Positions 15,349 through 24,800 of a stretch of DNA of 64,000 bases are shown one piece after another (the stretch's first letter is position 1; each line of letters begins with the position of its first letter). The stretch comes from Cellvibrio sp965652595. GTDB taxonomy: Bacteria; Pseudomonadota; Gammaproteobacteria; Pseudomonadales; Cellvibrionaceae. The notes beneath the pieces were generated by a model. That model saw only the letters and a program-made list of their open reading frames with translations. It ran no database searches and had not been told where the DNA came from. The stretch spans positions 9,805 through 73,804 of the forward strand of contig CBFGWO010000002.1 in the NCBI GenBank assembly GCA_965652595.1, in the 5' to 3' direction. The translations under genes were made by a program, and so were the position numbers.

Positions 15349-17736
15349 TTATTTATGCCCTCCACCGCCGCAGTGACCACAACAGCCACCCTGATCGCGC
15401 TGGATTTCGGCAAGGGCCGCGTCTGATTCACCCGGCCGTGCATCAGCATAGCCGCTAACCATCGCACTGGCCACCGCACCCACCGCCAGAGGTTGGTCGC
15501 GATCGGGGAAAAAGACCCCTTTAACCACCTGCCAACTCACCGCCAGAGCGCCTACGATAAACACCACATCACCGATAGTGCGCACCCAGCGCAGGGTATG
15601 CAGCAGGTCGCTCTGCATAAAGGACTCGCTGCGCGCATACCACAGGCCTTCGGAGGCACTGGCGACAAATTGAATGATGCCGATGGGCAGTAAACTGGTG
15701 AACAACATCATCGCCAGGCCAATATTCAACCACCAGAAACCCGTACTCATGAGCTTGTCGCTAAACACCAGCTGTGGGCGGATGTAGCGCAAAATCAGCA
15801 AGCAAAAGCCCAGCGCCAGGAAACCGTAAACCCCAAAGAGCGCACCGTGAGCATGGGTCGGTGTGGTGTTCAAACCCTGGATGTAGTAGAGCGAGATGGG
15901 CGGGTTAATCATAAAGCCCAGCACTCCGGCACCCAGCATATTCCAAAAGGCTACCGCCACAAAGAACAGCAACGGCCATTTAATGTTTTGCATCCAGGTG
16001 GCGCGCGCCTTAAGGCGCCAGTTTTCCCAGGCCTCATAACCCAACACCACCAGAGGCACGACTTCCAAAGCACTGAAGGTGGCACCTACTGCCATCACCG
16101 GCGTGGTGGTGCCAGAGAAGTAGAGGTGATGGAAGGTGCCGGGCACACCGCCGAGCATAAACAGCGAGGCAGACGCGAGGGTGGCGGCAGTTGCCATGCG
16201 GCGTGACACCAGCCCCATACTGCAAAAAATAAACGCCAAAGCTGCGGTAGCGAAGACTTCAAAGAAGCCCTCTACCCACAGGTGCACCACCCACCAGCGC
16301 CAATACTCCATGATCGACAGATTGGTGCGCTCGCCGTAGAACAAACCGGCACCGTAAAAGAGACCAATGGCCACCACTGAGGCGGTTAACAAGGCCAAGA
16401 GGTTTTTGTCGCCGGGCTGACGCAGTGCCGGACCAATGCCACGCAGCATCAACACCAGCCAAAAAACGATGCCACCAAATTTCAGAATCTGCCAAAAGCG
16501 GCCCAGATCCACGTATTCATAACCCTGGTGACCAAACCAAAAGCTCAAATGCGCGGGCATGATTTGCGCGATGGCAAAAAAGTTACCCGCAAAAGAACCC
16601 ACCACCACAGCGATCAGTGCCCAGAACAAAATGTCCACGCCCAGCTTTTGGAATTTCGGGTCTTTGCCGCCGTTAATAATCGGCGCCAAAAACAAACCTG
16701 CTGCCAAAAACCCGGTGGCTATCCAGAACATGGCCGCCTGAATGTGCCAGGTACGCACCAAACTGTAGGGCAACCACTCGGAGGTGTTAATGCCATAAAA
16801 ACCCTGACCTTCCACTGTGTAGTGAGCGGTAAAACCGCCGAGAAACACCTGGGCCACAAACAGCGCCACCACCACAAACAGGTATTTACCCAGGGCTTTT
16901 TGCGAGGGTGTCAGCGCCAAGGTGGTGATGGGGTCCCGTGCAGGGGCAACCGGCTCCTCCTCATCTTCGCGACGCAAAAACGCCCAGCCCCACACCAGAC
17001 CACCCACACCGGCAATCAGGAGCACCACGCTGGCAATTGACCACACGATATTCTCAGCGGTGGGTTTGTTGTCGATCAGCGGCTCGTGAGGCCAGTTGTT
17101 GGTGTAAGTCGCCTTGCCGGGATAGCGCTCGGTGGCGGCGGCCCAGGCAGTCCAAAAGAAAAACTGAGTCATCTGCTCGCGCCGCTCGGCACTAGGCAGG
17201 GTGTTTTCTTTCATGGCGTAGTTGCTGCGGGTGGGCTGCAGCTCAGGCGCGTCACTAAACAGACGGCTGTAGTAGTCCGCTGTCAGGGCAATAGCCTGGG
17301 CGCGACGCTGATCGATCACCAGCTGATCTGTGTCAGGATCGTAGGTGTTGGTGCGATAGGCACGCTTAAGGTCGTAAAGCAGAGAGTGCTGTTGACGCTC
17401 ATCCAGCTCGGCGTAGGGCTTGCCAAACACCGATTGTGCGGCCAACTCCAACCAGGCCAGGAGCTCACGGTGCAGCCAGTCGGCGGTCCAATCCGGCGCC
17501 TGGTAGGCACCGTGGCCCCAGATGGAACCCAGCTGCATACCACCCACGGATTGCCAGGCGGTCTGACCGTCGAGAATGCTCTCGTTGGTCATCAATACCT
17601 CGCCCTGCTCGGTAACTACCTGGGCCGGAATTGGCGGCGCCTTGCGATAGACCTCAGCCCCGAAGTAGCCCAACAGCGAGAAGGTGACGGCGAGAATGCC
17701 GATCAATATCCACCAAAGTTTTTTGTACTCGCCCAT
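15349..17736 (-). CDS. norB: Quinol-dependent nitric oxide reductase (qNor)
   Basis: 795-residue single-subunit NO reductase (NorZ type) that reduces 2 NO to N2O with electrons from quinol. The N-terminal membrane anchor and soluble domain lack a haem-c CXXCH, as expected for qNor, and about 12 further membrane helices carry the haem-b and haem b3/FeB histidines (for example RTWHIQAAMFW and HLWVEGFFEVF). The C-terminus ends in an unusual GGCCGHCGGGGHK tail, rich in Cys and His. I start at the ATG 17736 (MGEYKKLWW), one base past the ytfE stop, with GGGAGGG about ten bases upstream; an upstream in-frame start would run into ytfE. Co-transcribed with ytfE and very likely NsrR-controlled. Confidence 0.95.
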   Translation of the reverse strand: MGEYKKLWWILIGILAVTFSLLGYFGAEVYRKAPPIPAQVVTEQGEVLMTNESILDGQTAWQSVGGMQLGSIWGHGAYQAPDWTADWLHRELLAWLELAAQSVFGKPYAELDERQQHSLLYDLKRAYRTNTYDPDTDQLVIDQRRAQAIALTADYYSRLFSDAPELQPTRSNYAMKENTLPSAERREQMTQFFFWTAWAAATERYPGKATYTNNWPHEPLIDNKPTAENIVWSIASVVLLIAGVGGLVWGWAFLRREDEEEPVAPARDPITTLALTPSQKALGKYLFVVVALFVAQVFLGGFTAHYTVEGQGFYGINTSEWLPYSLVRTWHIQAAMFWIATGFLAAGLFLAPIINGGKDPKFQKLGVDILFWALIAVVVGSFAGNFFAIAQIMPAHLSFWFGHQGYEYVDLGRFWQILKFGGIVFWLVLMLRGIGPALRQPGDKNLLALLTASVVAIGLFYGAGLFYGERTNLSIMEYWRWWVVHLWVEGFFEVFATAALAFIFCSMGLVSRRMATAATLASASLFMLGGVPGTFHHLYFSGTTTPVMAVGATFSALEVVPLVVLGYEAWENWRLKARATWMQNIKWPLLFFVAVAFWNMLGAGVLGFMINPPISLYYIQGLNTTPTHAHGALFGVYGFLALGFCLLILRYIRPQLVFSDKLMSTGFWWLNIGLAMMLFTSLLPIGIIQFVASASEGLWYARSESFMQSDLLHTLRWVRTIGDVVFIVGALAVSWQVVKGVFFPDRDQPLAVGAVASAMVSGYADARPGESDAALAEIQRDQGGCCGHCGGGGHK

Positions 17737-17737
17737 G

Positions 17738-18406
17738 TCAGTGGCCCTCCCCGTCGATGCGCTCAAACAGCAAATTGTTTTCCAGATGTATGTGTTCCAT
17801 CAGATCCCGTTCCAGGGCTTCGAGGCCAACGTAGAGTGCGCGCCAGGTATTGCAGGCGCCCTCGGGCAGGGTTAACTGGCGGGTAAAACGGTGAATGCGA
17901 GCCAGAGCCTGGCCATGGTGATCATGCTCGTGGCGCATCATCGAGACAGGCGCCTTGGCAAAGCCGTGCATGCCGCGCAGGATCATGGGGAAGAGGATCT
18001 GTTCTTCTTTTTGCATGTGGCTTTCCAACTCCGCCAGCATCTCCTCCAGATGATCCGCCAGGCCCGCCGGGCACTCGGGATGACCGCCGTGAACCAGCTC
18101 TACCCTGGCAGCCAAACGAATCAACTCGGGCAGTTGCTCGCGGTGGCGATCGTGATAGCGGGAGAGTATGTGCTCGATCAGTCGCTCATCGGGCAGCGCT
18201 GACAGCTGGGATTGCTCGACCGGATCGGCTTTCAAGGATTCGAGCGCCTGCGCCAGCGCCTGAGCATCCAGGGATTTGCGCGCGGCGGCGTCGCGCAGGC
18301 TTTGCTGGCCGCCACAGCAAAAGTCGAGCTTGTGACGATAAAAAAGCGCGGTGGCGCCGGGAATCTCCCGCGCCAGCTCGCCGAGAGATGTGTCTAGGGT
18401 ATTCAT
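17738..18406 (-). CDS. ytfE: RIC/YtfE di-iron protein for Fe-S cluster repair
   Basis: 222-residue protein of the YtfE/ScdA/RIC family, which repairs iron-sulfur centres damaged by NO. It has the N-terminal ScdA domain with LDFCCGG (residues 27-33) and a hemerythrin-like bundle with di-iron ligands in HDRH, H-x3-E pairs such as ESHMQKEEQ, HEHDHH and HIHLENN. GGAGGAG precedes the ATG at 18406. First gene of a unit with norB, and the mirror-image NsrR operator lies 65-117 bp upstream. Confidence 0.95.
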   Translation of the reverse strand: MNTLDTSLGELAREIPGATALFYRHKLDFCCGGQQSLRDAAARKSLDAQALAQALESLKADPVEQSQLSALPDERLIEHILSRYHDRHREQLPELIRLAARVELVHGGHPECPAGLADHLEEMLAELESHMQKEEQILFPMILRGMHGFAKAPVSMMRHEHDHHGQALARIHRFTRQLTLPEGACNTWRALYVGLEALERDLMEHIHLENNLLFERIDGEGH

Positions 18407-18470
18407 GCTGCTCCTCCGGAGTCAGGGTTGGCAGGGAGTTAGCGTGCGGATGATTCTGCAAGCGCAACGC

Positions 18471-18523
18471 TTAACATGTATTGTAGTTGCATCTTTTAAA
18501 GATGCAACTACAATACATGTTAA
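18471..18523. promoter_or_regulatory. Mirror-image pair of NsrR-type operators
   Basis: A perfect inverted repeat with 26-bp arms and a single central T (18497). Each arm contains one 23-bp NsrR-like site of the 11-1-11 type: 18499-18521 begins AAGATGCAACT, close to the known AAGATGCATTT half, and 18473-18495 is its exact reverse complement. It lies in the divergent promoter of ytfE-norB and DUF454-nnrS-nsrR. NsrR is encoded in the right-hand unit, so autoregulation is expected. Confidence 0.85.
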
Positions 18524-18549
18524 GCAGCCATCTTTTTTCAGGAGTCATC

Positions 18550-19011
18550 ATGGGCGCTTCATCTATCTCTCATCGCTCCAGCCGCCACTACCGCCGTTGG
18601 TATGTGCGCAGCCGTCGCCTGCCCTGGTTATGTCTGGCCTGGGGCAGTCTGGGGCTGGGCGCTCTGGGCACCTTGCTCCCCCTGCTGCCCACTACGCCCT
18701 TTGTATTGCTCGCCGCCTGGGCCGCCCCCAAAGGTTCCCCCAAGCTGAAACGCTGGCTGCGCCAGCATCCGAAGCTGGGGCCGGTGATTCACCAATGGCA
18801 GCGCCACAAAGCCATCCCCCGGCGCGGCAAATACCTGGCCTGGGGGATGCTGGCGATCTCCTGGCTGCTACTGCTTTCTCTGGGGACCGCATCGCTCTTG
18901 CTCTTTGGTCTGGCGTTGATCTTTGTTGCCCTGGGCCTCAGCCTGGCATCCTTTCCCGATACCCAAATTCCGCCTGACGCTGCTGGAGGCAAACCCCGTG
19001 AAAGCGCTTGA
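18550..19011 (+). CDS. DUF454 (YbaN-like) inner-membrane protein
   Basis: 153-residue protein with a basic N-terminus, a PLLPTTPF motif diagnostic of the DUF454/YbaN family in the first helical hairpin, and a second pair of hydrophobic segments near residues 95-135. The ATG at 18550 has CAGGAG eight bases upstream. First gene of the right-hand NsrR unit, overlapping nnrS by 14 bp. DUF454 genes often accompany nnrS and hemerythrin-like genes, but their biochemical role is unknown. Confidence 0.85.
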   Translation: MGASSISHRSSRHYRRWYVRSRRLPWLCLAWGSLGLGALGTLLPLLPTTPFVLLAAWAAPKGSPKLKRWLRQHPKLGPVIHQWQRHKAIPRRGKYLAWGMLAISWLLLLSLGTASLLLFGLALIFVALGLSLASFPDTQIPPDAAGGKPRESA

Positions 19012-20179
19012 ACATCCCTTGCTGGCCTATGGCTTTCGCCCTTTCTTTTTACTCACCGGGCTCTGCGCCCTGTTGTTGGTGCTGGGCTGGATAGGCTTTT
19101 TGTTTGGTGGCTGGCCCCTGCCTCTGGGCTGGTCACCGCTGAAATGGCATAGCCACGAAATGCTCTACGGCTTGGTGCCCGCCGCCATTGCCGGGTTTCT
19201 GCTCACCGCCATCACCAACTGGACAGGCGCGGCGCCGCTCAACCGCGGCTGGCTGTTGGGTTTAGTCTTGCTCTGGTTGGCGGGCCGTCTGGCCATGCTA
19301 CTGGCGGGCTGGCTACCGCCGCTGCTGGTCAGCTTGATCGACCTGGCGTTTTTACCCCTGCTGGGGATCTACCTGGCGCGGGTGCTCTGGCGTTACCACA
19401 ACCGTCGCAATCTGGTGATGGTAGTGATACTGGCGCTGCTCACCCTGGGCAATGGCCTGATGCACTGGGGTTTTATCAGCGGCACTGACCTGGGATTGCG
19501 CCAGGGACAACAGCTGGGCTTTTACCTGATCACCCTGCTGATGATGGTGATTGGCGGGCGCATCATCCCCGCCTTTTCCGCCAATTGGCTGCGCCAAGGG
19601 GGCGGTCACCCGGAGGCAGTGCGCCGCTTTGGCGGGTTGGACAGCCTGGCCCTGGCGAGCCTGGCACTGCTGGCGCTGATGGATTTGCTGGGCGCACCCG
19701 GCTCCCTGGTGGGCGTTTGCGCCTGGGTGGCAGCTCTCGCCAACGGCCTGCGCCTGCTGCTCTGGGCTGGCTGGCTCACGGCGCGGGAGCCGCTGTTGTG
19801 GATTCTTCACCTGGGCTATGCGTGGATAGTCATCGCCCTGGCCTTGCGCGGTTGGGCGGCGCTGGCGCCCGAATTTTCTCCCAGCCTCTGGCAACACGCG
19901 CTGGGGATAGGCGCCATAGGCACGCTGCTGCTCGGGGTAATGACGCGGGTGGCTATGGGTCACACCGGCCGCCCTATGCAGTTGGTGCGCGGTGGCCTGT
20001 GGATTTACCTGGCCATACTGCTGGCCGCGCCACTGCGCCTGGCGGCGGCTGCCGGTCTGCTGGACTATCGTCTGGGTGTCACGCTCGCTGCCCTGGCATG
20101 GATACTGGCGTTCGGACTCTTTGTGGTACTTTACTGGCCCATTTTGTCCCGCCCCCGGGCCGATGGCCGCCCCGGCTGA
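18998..20179 (+). CDS. nnrS: NnrS family haem/copper membrane protein
   Basis: 393-residue polytopic protein with about 12 helices, starting at a GTG (18998) that has GGAGG eight bases before it inside the end of DUF454. Conserved NnrS histidines are visible in WHSHEMLYG (about residue 50), GLMHWGF, RIIPAFS and MGHTGRPM. NnrS relieves NO stress in Vibrio and Rhodobacter, probably by limiting iron-nitrosyl damage. It sits between DUF454 and nsrR, so all three probably respond to NO through the shared operator. Confidence 0.93.
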   Translation: MKALEHPLLAYGFRPFFLLTGLCALLLVLGWIGFLFGGWPLPLGWSPLKWHSHEMLYGLVPAAIAGFLLTAITNWTGAAPLNRGWLLGLVLLWLAGRLAMLLAGWLPPLLVSLIDLAFLPLLGIYLARVLWRYHNRRNLVMVVILALLTLGNGLMHWGFISGTDLGLRQGQQLGFYLITLLMMVIGGRIIPAFSANWLRQGGGHPEAVRRFGGLDSLALASLALLALMDLLGAPGSLVGVCAWVAALANGLRLLLWAGWLTAREPLLWILHLGYAWIVIALALRGWAALAPEFSPSLWQHALGIGAIGTLLLGVMTRVAMGHTGRPMQLVRGGLWIYLAILLAAPLRLAAAAGLLDYRLGVTLAALAWILAFGLFVVLYWPILSRPRADGRPG

Positions 20180-20227
20180 TCACCAACCCACCTGAGAATG
20201 CGCCCAAACTAATACCGAGATAAGCCC

Positions 20228-20674
20228 ATGCATATCACCCGCTACACCGACTACTCGCTACGCGTGCTCATGTACCTGGCCATCAAGGGAGAGGAGCTGT
20301 CGACCATCCGCGAAATCGCCGAGAGTTACGACATCTCCAAAAACCACCTGATGAAAGTGGTGCAGGAGCTGGCCAACAAAGGCTATGTACAGGCAATTCG
20401 CGGTAAAAATGGCGGTATTCGTCTGGGCAGTACACCGGAATCCATTAACGTTGGCCGCCTGGTGCGGGACACCGAACAGGATCTAACGCTGGTGGAATGT
20501 TTTAACAGCGGCGGCAGCTGCGCCCTCACCCCGGCCTGCGAACTCAAGCGCGTGCTGGCCGAAGCGCTGGAGGGGTTTTTCCGGGTGCTGGATGGCTATA
20601 CCCTGGCCGACCTGCTACCGGGCAAACGGGTACCGCAAATGGCGCAGCTATTACGCATTGGGACCTGGCCATAA
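20228..20674 (+). CDS. nsrR: NsrR, NO-sensing Rrf2-type repressor
   Basis: 148-residue Rrf2 regulator. The winged helix-turn-helix covers residues 25-55 (TIREIAESYDISKNHLMKVV). Cluster cysteines Cys91, Cys98 and Cys104 (context ECFNSGGSCALTPAC) match the NsrR spacing rather than IscR. The [4Fe-4S] cluster reacts with NO and the repressor releases DNA. It is the last gene of the unit behind the double operator, giving a feedback loop over ytfE-norB and DUF454-nnrS-nsrR. Confidence 0.94.
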   Translation: MHITRYTDYSLRVLMYLAIKGEELSTIREIAESYDISKNHLMKVVQELANKGYVQAIRGKNGGIRLGSTPESINVGRLVRDTEQDLTLVECFNSGGSCALTPACELKRVLAEALEGFFRVLDGYTLADLLPGKRVPQMAQLLRIGTWP

Positions 20675-20814
20675 ACCGCGTCGATCAAACTTACATTGCC
20701 GTCTGACGAGCGATAACAAACCCTCAACAAAACAAAGGGTTACTCGTCTGGCTCCAAAATTGCAAACTGCCGGGGGTAGTTGTCAATCTCCAACAACCCT
20801 AAAGGAAGACAGCA

Positions 20815-21435
20815 ATGAAAACATTATCGCTCTTGAGTCTTTTGGCCGCTGGCTGGCTGAGTATCAGTGCCAGTGCCGACGTGATTTTTGAAGACAATTT
20901 CGATTCGGAGGCCGCTCCCGGTGCCTCAATCCTGGACTACAGCAGCTTCGGCCAATGGACAGTCTCTGAAGGCACCGTCGATCTGATTTCCAGCGGCGGC
21001 TTCGGCATCTCCTGTGCGGGCGGCAGTGGCAAGTGTGTGGATCTGGACGGCTCAAACAACAACGCGGGTGTTCTCACCAGCAGCCTGTTGAATCTTACGG
21101 CGGGCAACTACGCACTCAGCTTTGACATTTCTGGCAACCAGCGCAATGGAAGCAGTGACTCCCTGCTGGTTACACTAAGCGGGTTTGTGAACGAGGTTTT
21201 TGAACTTGCCGGAGGCGACCCCTGGACAAGTATTACGCGCTACTTCACCCTCGACGCCGCCAACTCAGCTGCTATCGCCTTTAGCCTCAGCGGCGGCGAT
21301 AACGTGGGGATCATCCTCGACAATGTCGTACTGCAATCGATTGAGAGGGTTGAGGTGCCTGAGCCCTCATCCTTTATGCTGTTGATGCTGGGCCTGCTGG
21401 GATTGGTGCTGGCGCGGCGCAAGGCGCATCAGTAA
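20815..21435 (+). CDS. Exported PEP-CTERM protein
   Basis: 206 residues: signal peptide (LLSLLAAGWLSISASA, cleaved near residue 21), a beta-rich secreted domain, and a C-terminal sorting tripartite signal VPEPSSFMLLMLGLLG followed by ARRK, which is recognised by exosortase (EpsH/XrtA type). Such proteins are processed and attached to or released into exopolysaccharide. No exosortase is in the window. AAGGA precedes the ATG. The link to its NO-stress neighbours is unclear. Confidence 0.88.
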   Translation: MKTLSLLSLLAAGWLSISASADVIFEDNFDSEAAPGASILDYSSFGQWTVSEGTVDLISSGGFGISCAGGSGKCVDLDGSNNNAGVLTSSLLNLTAGNYALSFDISGNQRNGSSDSLLVTLSGFVNEVFELAGGDPWTSITRYFTLDAANSAAIAFSLSGGDNVGIILDNVVLQSIERVEVPEPSSFMLLMLGLLGLVLARRKAHQ

Positions 21436-21499
21436 ATCCCAACGGTGGCTTCCAAAACGGGAGCCACCCTGGTCGCAAACGAGAGATGCCATAGCACGA

Positions 21500-21883
21500 A
21501 TGATTGACTCGCTTTACACCTGGCTGCCACACATCAAACACCTGCATGTAACCCTGGCGATCGCCTCGGTGAGTTTTTTTCTGTTGCGCTTTGTGGCGCG
21601 GGAGGCAGGCGCTGCCTTTATGGCCCAACGCTGGACCAAAACCGCCCCCGCCCTACTCGACACCTGTTTGCTGCTCTCGGGCCTGACCCTGGCCCTGCTT
21701 TACCGCCTCTCGCCTTTTGCGGCGCCCTGGCTGGGCGTCAAGCTGCTGCTGATTGTGGCCTACATAGGCGCTGGCATGCTGGCCTTTAAGGCACCCCTCT
21801 GGGGCCAGCGAATGGCGGCCCTGTTGCTGGCCCTGTGCCTGATCACGGGTGTGGCCGTGCTGGCGGTGCTCAAGCCGTTTTAG
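21500..21883 (+). CDS. SirB-family membrane protein
   Basis: 127 residues with four predicted membrane helices and the family's early His-rich stretch (LPHIKHLHVTLA). SirB proteins are small inner-membrane proteins of unknown mechanism, first named for a gene affecting Salmonella invasion expression. Its 3' end overlaps the convergent cusA by 14 bp. No operon partner is evident. Confidence 0.82.
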   Translation: MIDSLYTWLPHIKHLHVTLAIASVSFFLLRFVAREAGAAFMAQRWTKTAPALLDTCLLLSGLTLALLYRLSPFAAPWLGVKLLLIVAYIGAGMLAFKAPLWGQRMAALLLALCLITGVAVLAVLKPF

Positions 21884-24800
21884 CCAGCTGTCGCTCCTCC
21901 ATCCAGCAAAACAACACCGGCACCAGTAAAAGATTAAGCGCCACAAAGGTGATGCCGCCCAGTGTGGGGATGGCCATGGGGCGCATCAGGTCTGCGCCCC
22001 GCCCGGTGGCGCTGAGCACCGGCAGAAGCGCCAGGAGCGTGGTCATGGAGGTCATCAGGCAGGGCAGCAGTCGCTCCGCCGCTGCCGCAGCGGCCAGCTG
22101 GCGAATCGCCGCCGGGCTGGTGGGTTGCTCAGCGACAAACCGCTGCTTGATCAAGCTGCCCATCACCACGCCGTCGTCCACCGCCAAGCCAAAGAGCGCC
22201 AAAAAACCCACCCAGACCGCAATACTCAAATTGATCGAGCCCAGATGAAACAGCTCCCGCAGTGAACTGCCCAGCAAGGAAAACTCCAAAAATCCCGGAC
22301 GCGACCACAACCACAACAACACAAAACCGCCTGCCCAGGCCAGCAGCACACTGCTGAACACGCTGAGGGCCTGGCCCGCATGGCGAAACTGCCAGTAAAG
22401 CAGCAGCAGTATCGCCGCCAGTGACAGGGGGATAATCAGTCGCAGGGTTTCGGCGGCGCGCTGCTGTTGCTGGTAGCTACCCGCGAAGCTGTAACTCACC
22501 CCCGAGGGCAACTGCAACCGCCCCTGCTCCTGCTCAGCGCGCAGATGGCGATCCAGTTGCTCCACCAACTCCACCTCGGCCAACCCAGGCGCGCCGCCAA
22601 AGGTGACATAGGCGGTCAGGAAGCTGTTTTCGCTGCGAATCATCTGCGGCCCCGCCACCAACTCAATACTGGCCAGCTGCCCCAGGGGCACACTGGCACC
22701 GGAGGGAGTTTGCACCGGCAGGCGCGCCATGGCTTCCGGGCTTTCGCGCCATTCGCGGGGGTAGCGCAGACGCACGCCGTAGCGCTCCCGCCCCTGGATA
22801 ATCTGGGTGAGGCGCTCACCCCCAAGGGCGGTGGCGATGGTCATTTGCAGCTTCTCCATGCTCAGGCCCACGCGGGCAATGGCCTCCCGATCCGGGCGTA
22901 TTTCTATCCACAGCTGACCCAGGGGGCGATCGGCATTGACCGTGCCCGGCACTACGCCGGGAGCTTGGCGCAGGCTGGCCTCAAGCGCGCGACTGGCGGC
23001 ATCCAGGCTGGCCAAGTCCGGCGCCTGAAGTTTTACCCCAGTGGCCGCACGCATACCGGTTTGCAACATCAGCAAGCGGGTTTCGATGGGCTGCAAGCGA
23101 GGCGCCGAGGTGCTGCCGGGGCGCTCGGCGGCCTGGACGATTTCCTGCCAAATGTCTTCCGGTGATTTGATGTGATCGCGCCATTGGCGATAGGGCCGGC
23201 CGCGCTTATCGGGGATCAGCTCACCTTCGGCATCGCGCACAAACTCGCCCCGGCGTCGATCAAAAGCAAAGGCCTCTACCCGGCCCGCACTATCGGTGAG
23301 GTATTCACTCTTGTAGTGAATAATGGTTTCGATCATCGACAGGGGTGCCGGGTCCAGGGGCGTATCCGCCCGCCCCGCCTTGCCGACCACCACCTCTATC
23401 TCAGGGATGGCGGCGATGGCGCGGTTTTGATAGTGCAGTAACTCCAGTGCCTCGCTCACCCCGGCGTGGGGCATAAGGCTTGGCATCCACAGAAAACTGC
23501 CCTCGTCCAGGGGCGGCATAAATTCGCGCCCCAGGCCGGGAAACACGCGGTCGCCCCAGCGCCAAAGCGCCGAGTGCTGCCAGTGGCGACTGTCCGCACC
23601 CAGGCTCTCCGCCAGCGCCAACACTGGACGGGTAGCGCCGGAAAAGCCCAGCCAGATACACACCCCCAGGGTGACCAGCAAACCGGGCGCCAGTAAAAAC
23701 CAACCCTTGTGCGCCAGGCACCAATTCAACAGGCGGCTATAGCTCCAGCGCAGCAGCGACACCAGCAGCAAGACAAAACCACCCAACAGCAGGAGCAGGA
23801 AGGTGTTGGCCAGAAGTCGCCCCGGCCCCAGAGGCGACCAGACGGCGGCCAGCAATAGCGTCGCCAGCAGCACCAGCAACCACTTGGGCAGAGTACGCAA
23901 ATAGGTGGGTAAACGCGGTGATTTGCGCACCCCGAACCTGCCCAAGCTAAACCGGGGAATCCGAATACTGAGCAGCAGGTGTAACACCAGCGGCAGCAGG
24001 CTGAGCACCAGCAGTGCTGACGCCAGGAGCACCAGGGTCTTGGTTTGCGCCAGGGGTGCAAAGAGCTTGCCCTCGGCACCGCTCATGGCAAACACCGGCA
24101 GGAAGCTGATGACCGTTGTGGCTATGGCAGTGAGCACAGCCCCGCCCAACTCGGCCACGCTGATTTGGATGGATTCGGCGGTCGATTCCTGCGGGTACTC
24201 CCGCCGCCGCGCCAGCACCCGGGTGGTGAGGATGATGCCCATATCCACAATGGTGCCCACCGCAATGGCGATACCCGCCAGCGCAACGATATTGGCCTCC
24301 ACGCCCCACCACTTCATGCCGATAAAGGTCAGCAGTACCGCCATCGGCAGGGTGCTGGCCACCGCCAGGGCACCGCGCAACTGGCCCAGCAAAATCAACA
24401 CCACAATCAGGGTTACCAGCAGCTGCTGCACCAGGGCGCGGTTGAGGGTGGCGAGGGTCTGGTCGATCAGCTCGGCTCGATCATAAAACGGCACCAGTTG
24501 CACCTGGCTCAGGCTCAGCCATGAGGGCCGCTCCTGCCAATGCTGGCGCAGCCAGGCCTGCCACTGCGCCTGACTGGACTCATCCAGGGCGGGCAGCTGG
24601 TGCTTGCGCGCAAAGTCCGCCAGTTGTTCAGGGGTGACCTGGCGCTCATCCACCCAAACCTGGGCGGGCAGCGCCAGCTCGGCGATGCGCCTGTGCACAT
24701 CGGCAATCGCGGTGCGCGGATTGACGCCCTGGGAGAGGGTTACCACACCGCCCACCGCCTCGGCACCCGCCACATCCAGCAGACCGCGCCTGGGCGCTGC

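Noticed and set aside
24045..24524. Numerous open frames antisense to cusA, narG, norB and others
   Set aside because: They are mirror frames of high-GC coding DNA with low-complexity His/Arg/Gln-rich translations and no ribosome-binding sites.
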